Both the position numbers and the translations under genes were made by a program. A stretch of DNA of 33,076 nt from a virus: positions 1-33,076 of the IMG/VR virus record IMGVR_UViG_3300023119_000075; one strand, written 5' to 3'. Positions 17,101 to 26,100 of the stretch are shown one piece after another (position 1 is the first letter of the stretch; each line of letters starts with the position of its first letter). A model generated the notes under the pieces. It was not told the DNA's origin, searched no databases, and worked only from the letters and a program-made list of their open reading frames with translations.

Positions 17101-20100
17101 GTTCATTGCTAATAGTAAAATCACTAATAAGTTGATCAACTCCTCCTACAGTAATACTAATATCAGCACTACGTGTGCTCACCGGCCATTTTAAGTTAAA
17201 TTCTGTTAATCCGCCATTGCCAATAAATGTTTCAGTTTCATCTAGCGTAGTAAACAAATAATTTCCTGTAACACGATCAAAACGCATCAACATATGTGTG
17301 TTTCTAACTAGGTTATTACCTATGATAGCATAAACGATAGCTTCTTCGCCGTCCTCAGTTAAACTACCGTTAATTGTTACAGTTGGAGTGTTGAAGTATT
17401 TTGCACCACTGGTATTAACATCAATATAACTGATACTGCTACCGCCTAAATATGCAAATCCTTCTAGTGTAGGACCACCTCCTCCACTTACAGTTACATT
17501 AGCTGTATTAGTATAACCACTACCGCCATCAAAAATTACAAACTCTTTGATTTCAAAACCCACATTGTCTAGCCAGTTGCGTTTTGGATATGTCAATGCA
17601 CTAGCACTAACGTTTGTTAATTCATTGTTTATAAATTTAATTGCTTCAGGAATCACTCGTCCTGTTTCTGCATCATATGCAGGTGGCAAATCAAAGTCGG
17701 TTGTTACAGTTTGTGTAGGTTCTACTTTTTCATATGCACTGATATATTCACGAACTTTAGTGCTAAATGGTTTTACTTCATTAATGTATTCTTGATAGTT
17801 TGGCAAATTATCATTTTGATATGTGATTTTTTGTTGCAACTCGCCAACATTGTGTTTTGCTGTAACAAAACTGGATTTGAATATCCAATCTACATCTATT
17901 TGCTCACTTATAGCATAACGAATACTGCTAAAGAATAACTTATTCCACTCAACTTCTAATTGATCAACAAATATATTTTCCTGTATTGTTTTTAAGATAA
18001 TTCTTATTTCTTCACTAGGTTCTCTATCATAGAAACTAGTATCATAAATTTGTTTATCGTAACCTACACTGTCGCTTTGATATAACTGGCTACTAAATTG
18101 TATAGTGCCGTTTTGTCTACCAATTGATTTGTAGTTAACAGTATAATCTACATTTTGTTGGTTGTCAATCTTTTCTAACAACAACCAACCGCCGCTGCCA
18201 ATAGTTTCAATTTTTACAACACTACCAATTTTGTCATCTAAACTTTCTAGTGCATAAGCGCCAGGAATAATAAAGTTGATTGCAGTTTCTGAATTGTATC
18301 CATCAGCATACCAGTCTGTGTAGTTCCAATACAAAGATACATCATAATCTTGTATTTGATTTCTAAACCATTCACCTGTACTGCTAATCCAGTTGTAAAT
18401 TGCCCAGAACCCGCCAATGTCACTATCATTTTTAACAAGAACGCTAAACGGACGCACAATTAGTGTAGTATTATCTAAATAATTTTTACCGCCGTTTAAA
18501 ACTTCTGCACTGATAATTTGGCCCAAGTTATTGATATAGGTTTTAATTTCGGCACCAGTACCTGTTCCTTCTATAGTTACTGTAGGACCGTGTCTTGTTG
18601 TTCCTTCAGTATAGTTACTGTCAATATAGCCTCTGCCTGGATTTGTAATTGTGACAGATTTAATTTTACCATCTTCAATTACTGGAGTTAAAACTGCTTG
18701 TGTAATTTTTGCTGTACCGATAAACCTAAGTAAACTTTCGCTTTCAATTTCGGTATCCCAAAGATTACTAAATTTACTTGGCGTTGGATCAATTTGCATC
18801 AACGGTGAAATATCAAATTCGTCTACTACAACATATTCAGTAAGTATTCCATTTACTCGCTCAATAATTTGTTTTAGAGCTTCTTTTCGGTTTACAAACA
18901 TACTTTGATTTGGTTCGTTTAGTATACCAAAGCGTCTAGCAATACTTACTCTTGTATCTGGTAATTGAATATTCTGCTCGTTGTAACCTACCAAGCTGTC
19001 TACCCATTTGTCCACAATATCTGCATTTGGTTTGCTGCTTGCAAGACCTTCAGTTAACAATTGATATTCACTGTGGATATTATTTTCTTCGTTGTCTGTT
19101 GTGTAATAATCAATATGTAGAACAGTATCTTTATCTTTTATTAAATTTCTAATATTGTGTAAAGCATAATTCTTACTATCAAATAAATTGATATATCTAT
19201 AGCCTTGTGCTGCTGGATCTTTAATTAAATTTTCAACATCTAATGCAGAAATTTTTCTGCCATAGGTATTAGGTAATGTTGTTTTAGATTTTACCCAGAA
19301 ATAATATTTAGGTATTGCAACACCTGTTATAGAATCGTAACTGTTTGCCACAGTATAGGTCTCGTCGCCATATAAACTTGTACCGCTTACACCTTCTGCT
19401 AAACCTTCAGTTGTATCTGCTAAACTATCCCATTCACTAGGAATGTAATCGCTTTCAACCCACTCATAAATGTCAACATCGAAACCTGGAATAATTTGAT
19501 TCCAAGTATTTGTTTTAAATTGAAGGTCACCTTGATATGGATTATACCACTTTATTGTGTCTAAATTCCACCATAGTTTTCCTACATATTGTGTTGACCA
19601 AAGATCTTTAGTTCCTGTGTCAGTCGAGCCTACATTATATACAGCAGGATCATAGTACAACTTGTATGAAAGTTCTTGTTCAGCTGGTCCAGCAATACGT
19701 CCTTGTATCGGATCAATAAAATCTAAATATGTAATTAAATCTTTTGTGGTATTGTCGTACAACCAAACACCTTTGATTTTGCTTAAATTTACGAAAGGTT
19801 GAATTTGAGAATTTACTGTCCATGCAGTTGCATTTAAGTCATTTCTAAAATCTTGAATAACTCCGTTATTGTTAGAAGAATCACCAAGTATGTTTTCAAT
19901 TGGTTGTGATGGTGCTACCATGTACAAATGGTTTCTATTTAAATATCCATAATTCATATCAGAATCACTAATGTCGGTACTTGACATTAATTTTTCAGAG
20001 TAAATTAATTTGTTATTAATAGTTTCATATAGATATACACGGCTGTTATCAGCAACTTTATCAACAATATTTGTTGCTCCGTTGTCAAAAATAGTTTCTC

Positions 20101-23100
20101 CACCATCTAACGTAATTTCATATTCGGTGTCACCTCGTTGACTTGTAACAGCTAATTTATCGCCATCTAAATCTACATGCACACCAAATCTATTGTTCTT
20201 TTCTCCGTCTGGTGAAAATAATTTTTGATCTAAAACAAATTGTTGATTTTCTAATTTATAGACGTATACTTGTCCATTTTTAATTCCAGCTTCATCTGAG
20301 TCGGGCGCTCCAATAGCAAGTTTATCACCTAATGTGTTCAAAGACACACTGTGTCCAAAAAATTCTCCGTCTGTTGGTGAATCTATATTTTGATCAAATA
20401 CATATCTGTTGTTTTGCTTTCTATAAATTGCTACTCTAAATTCGGCACCACTTAATACACCACTGAGTGCTATTACTTCAGCATTATCACTTATATCAAA
20501 TGTAGTACCTACATCTGTTGCTAAACCAAAACCACTGCTGTCCTCGTTATATAAATCTGTGTGATCAGATAAATCTGCTGTTAAATATCCTGTGTAGTCC
20601 ACAAATGTGTCTAGCTGATTCCAATGTGCAACATCAAAGGGATTACCTGGGAACACTGTTTGGTTAGCTTGATATAGATTACCTTCATAATAAACAACTT
20701 CGTTTTCTATATACTTTGCAACAGTTTGCCACTCTCCTCTATAATTTTCATCAATATTATAGGCATATGATTCTACATCATTTACACCTTTGTTATTGAT
20801 GATGTACAATCTACCATTGTCAGCAAGACTGCGTACATACAAACTATGATCATAATCACCAGGTGATACAACTTTAAGTCCTATACCAAATTTTTCATTT
20901 GTTCCAGGCGCACTACTACAAATTACGTCTATTAGATCAAAAGTATTATCAATCAGTTTTTTGTAAATGTATACAACACCTTGTTGAGTATATGACAGAG
21001 CAGGTGCGTTTGGATCGGCAGGTATAATTGTTACACGTTGCCAATCTTGGCTTTCTAAATTAATAGTGCTACTTTCAACTGTAACTGTTCTTTGTGCTTC
21101 CCATAATACGCCCTTGCTACTAACAATATCGCCTTGCTCATATTCTTGTAGTGGGTCTAATATACCTTTATATCTACTATGCACATTTGACGCAAGTGGA
21201 GCACCTACATATAGATATAACCCATTGCTAGACATTGCAACACTATCACCAAATTGACTATTGTTGTCGTGATACAACGTGCTTGGTTCTAGTATTTGAT
21301 TTAATTTTAATTGTAATGCATCACTCCCACGTGTATACACATATACTTTACCGTCATTGATATCAGGTACGCCTACTGCTAAAACAGTATTATTATAACT
21401 TGCTGCAATACTTTGTCCAAATAATGTACTGTCTTCTTCAGTTGCTAATATATTTTGAACTTTTTCTAAGATAGGTTTGTTATCATATACACCAGAGATA
21501 CTATCGCCTATATCGTCAATCCAAAATCTATCATTATTTAAATCATAGGTTTGTAGCGCAATGTTTACATCAGTAACTTGAGTAACTCTACGGATGCAGA
21601 ATTCACTTACAATACCTAGTGTACTGTCTGCTAAATCAATGAATTCATCACTGATAGGATTATCAGTTTCGATTTCTATATTTGGATTAGTTATAGTGCT
21701 ATCATTGTTGTTAACTATATTTCTTTGAATATTTGTTGCCAGCCAAAATCCGTTTACTTCATCATTGATATTGTTAACACCTATAATAGCATCTTCTTCT
21801 AATTCAATATTTCTATCAAAATACATTTTAAAACCTAAATCGGTTTTTTCAATGTGTGTAATTTTGTATGGAGCAATTACATGACGATAAACCATCCAAC
21901 TTGTTCCATCTTTTGGTGTCCAAATATATGAACCAATATCTACAGTATCAATATCAACTGTTAAAATATCTTCTAATACTTTTGCCAAAAAGTCAACCTG
22001 ATCTAATTTAACATACCCGCCAGTTTTTGTGTATTCATTTACAGTGTTATTAACAGGTAAAAATCCTGCATCATAATCAGCAGGTTTGACTAGCACATCA
22101 GAACTAGGATATTGATAAACTAGATCTGTTCTAGTATTATCTACTTGATTTACCAACTCCATAGTTTGAGGTTCAATTCTAAATTGTTTTTCGTCTAACT
22201 TAAATTCTACTTCATCAAAACTTGTTACAGCACCGTATTGTCCAACACGTATCGCCCATTCTTCATACAATTCAATGCTATCACGATTTGCACTTCCTAG
22301 TTTGTCAAACAATTTTGTTATACTATTTGACGTACCTTTGTCTTGAATAAATCCTTGGTAGAATTTATACTGACTAACATCATCTTGAATAATGTTTGAC
22401 AAATAATTGCGTTTTTGATAACCAATCAAGTGTTGTGCTAAACGTTGTTGTTCTGCATCAAAATTGTCAGTGTCTAAGTCGTAAAAGTCTGCAAACTGAT
22501 TTGCTCTATAATCCCAGTTAGGCTGAAGTTTATTTTCTGGCTTTTCTGGTAATCTTGACCATAATCCAAAATCAAAAGTTTGTGTTCCACTGTGAGACAC
22601 TGTTGCTGCATAATAAAATTCTTTGAACTTTACTAATTCACCAACAGTATAGTCTTTATATGATTCCCATTCTGTAACACGAGCATCGTCATATATAAAT
22701 CCTGGAATATTTAAACTGCCGTTCCATTCGTCTGTACGGTATCCTACAACCTTGATTCTTTGCTGTCGATACCCTGTATTTTTACTAAAGATAACGTCAT
22801 TAAACACAGTCGTATTATCTATAAAAACCACATGTTCTTTTTGTACCAAAGGCAATTTTATTAAGAAAATACCATCTTCTTGAGATGTCAATTGGAAGTT
22901 GTTAATATTATCTCTATAAACATTCAAGAATTTAAAATTTAATTTTTGATTATTTTGATTGACAATAGGATAATTGTAAAAACTATTAAATAAATCATCA
23001 ACTACATAAAACTCTCTTGAGAATACCAAATTATTAGCTGCAGGACTAAGTGTAATAATACTAGACGCAGCCCAGTTTTGGCTTGTCCAGAACATAAATT

Positions 23101-26100
23101 CTTTTGCTGCTAAATTCCAATTTTCAATTGCCTCTGTTTGTTTGTTAAAATAATCAAATACAAATCCTTGACTTTTCAAATACTTTTGATAACCTAATAA
23201 AAAGTCTACAACTTCTTGTAAATTAGCAAATACTGTGCCATAATCTACTCTTGAAATACTGCTATCATAGCGTTTTCTAAAATAGGCATTAACTCCGCCA
23301 ACTTGAGGTAAAGTTTTTAATAGAGTAAATTTTGTGTCGTCAAAATTTTCTTCAGATGTATGTGTAACATTAACTCTATAATATCTATCACCAAATTCTA
23401 CAATTTTACCAGCAATATATGTTTTGTTTTCACTCCATGTTGAAAAACTTTCACTGATACCACCAACGTTTACAACAGGATCGTTAGCACTTTCTATGGC
23501 AGCGTTATAGTAAAAATACGGCTCTTCCTGATCATAGCCGCTGATTTTAAATCCTCTAGAAACTTTTTCAATAATAACACCACTATAAGTCACAACTTTT
23601 TGCGGAGCACTGGTTCTAAATGTTAAATTATAGTTTTCAAAAGGTACAAACACATTGCCTTGATTGAGTGGAGTTTTACTATCTAAAACCAATTTCAATT
23701 TGTCTTTATTAGCAAAACCTGCAACTTTAAATCCTATTTTATTATCTATATTTTTATAATTGTCAATCATTGTAGAATAAGAAAAATTATTATTTAAATT
23801 TAAATATGCTGCGAGATAATTTAACAATCCTCCTGTTATATTTCCGTTAACTGAAGGAAATATAATTTCTTTTGTGTTAATTCTTTTGTTTGTTGCACTG
23901 TAAACTAAATTACCTGCTTTGTCTTTTTCTATTCTAGATCTATCTAGCCCAATACCAATAGTATGAGCAGGACGTAGCAATATCATTGCTACTAAAAGAG
24001 AAAACGGATATCCGCTGCTTTGTCTCCACGCTGTTTCAACAGGTGCCTGATCTCCAAATTTATATTCAGTATTTTGTTGTAGTGTAAAACTGAAATTTTG
24101 CGCATATCCACTTTCTAAAGGCGATAATAGTTGACCATTTTCATTAACAGGAATATGTTCTAATAAATTAGTTCTAATATATTTAGAACGCACTACAACA
24201 GGTTGTCCTGGTTGACGCACAATACCTTTTTGTAAATCTGACCATAAAATTAAGTTGTTACTGGTATAAGGTGCAGGTCCATAAACTTCTTCCCACCAGT
24301 TGGGTTTGCTACTAAAACCCAACATTTCCCAAGGATGTGTGTGCGGACGATCTGTATCAAATGCTTGAATATATACACCTCTCCAAAACCCTGGTAATTT
24401 TTGATTTTTAAGATTTACACTTTTGCTGTAGTTGTAAGTAAAAGAATCTCCTTGAACTAAAAAGTCATTGTTTGTATAATCATTAATTTTAGCAACATCA
24501 AGCCATTTTACAAAATCAGTAATAATAATATCATCTATATTTTGTTTAGACACACCGGTATCTCTACTAAATCCGCCAATGACATCGTGAATATCAAATA
24601 TGCTTGTATCATATTCAATCTTAATATTATTATAGATTCTTTTTTCTAATTCTAAAATTAAATCATCTCGATAATCGTCATATGCCAACATTATACTTCC
24701 ATCGTGGCCTTTTATCACATTTGTATTATCATTATAAGATGTATCAAAAAACTTTTCAGGCACAAAAGCAGGATATAGTCCTAGTTTTGTTGGCGTTGGA
24801 GGAATAAAACTACCTTCTGTGTTGGCATATTCATAAATTTTAATTATATCGCCGTTGTTAAATTCTTTTGATATATTAACAAAACCTGTATCAGTAAATG
24901 TATAATCGTTACCGTGTACAAGTTGTTCATCATTAATGTAAACGTAAACAGCTACATTACTGATTTGACTTTTATCAAAAACTTTACTTAGAGCATAGGT
25001 TTTTAATCTATTATCTAAAACTTCATATTCTATTTTAGCACTACCGCCCGTGCCTGCCATGTCTGTACTGTAAAAGTTTGTTTTTTCTGTTTTGTCTTCA
25101 TTTAACAAATTAAAAATAAAATCCACATGTTCTTTTACAGTGCCTGTAAAAGAATTATCAGTAGCTATTTGTATAAATTGTCTTTTGAATTTTTGATATT
25201 CATTTGATGCATATCTAACAGATTTAACAATATTAGCATCCTTTGATACCAAGTTATACATAGGCAAATTTAGAGGACCACTATGCTGAACAAACTTTCT
25301 ACCATAAGCAGAAACATCACCCAAATCTCTAAGATTGCTTACACCTGGCTGTGCGCCTTGGAAATTATTGAGCTCAGAAATTAATCCTTCGACATGATCG
25401 TTTACTTCGCCTAAAGTAAATTCTGTAATATTTTCGTTTAATGGATTTCTTTCTAGGTTGTCTGGTATCTCGTAATAACCATTGGAATTTTTATCTGCTT
25501 TACTATGTGTTTTAATAACTATAATGTCAGTAAATTCTAAATCACTGTCAAATACTACTGTTTTTGTTTTACCGTTATTAACAAGTGTATAATCAGAATC
25601 TTGTGTTTTATAAGCACTGTTAACGTATACTTGTACTTTTATATCTGATAAATCAGCACTGTTATTATAAACATCAATAGGAAAATTATTTACATATTCT
25701 TCACCAGTATATTTTCTAACAACGTACTGTTGAGATTTTGTTGTTGCTTTTTTCCATGCATTTACATATGTGTCAGTTTCATTAACATATTTTTTTAGAA
25801 ACAGTTTATCACTTTGTAACACAACAAAGTCGTTATCAACTTTATAATTATAAGATTTACTTAAAAGAGGAAAGTCAAAAACAATATCGCCGATATTCAC
25901 AAAGTTTTGATATGTCAAAGGAAATCCTAGTTCGGTATCGTTTGTGCCTTCTCCTACACGATAATTAAAAATTCTATTTCCGACAAATTCTGTACTGTCA
26001 TAAATTTCATTATCGCCTATACTATTGCCATCCTTGTCAAATAAATCAAACAGTGGTGACTGGTTTATACCCGACTTGTCTTGTGCTTTGTTCCACTGAT

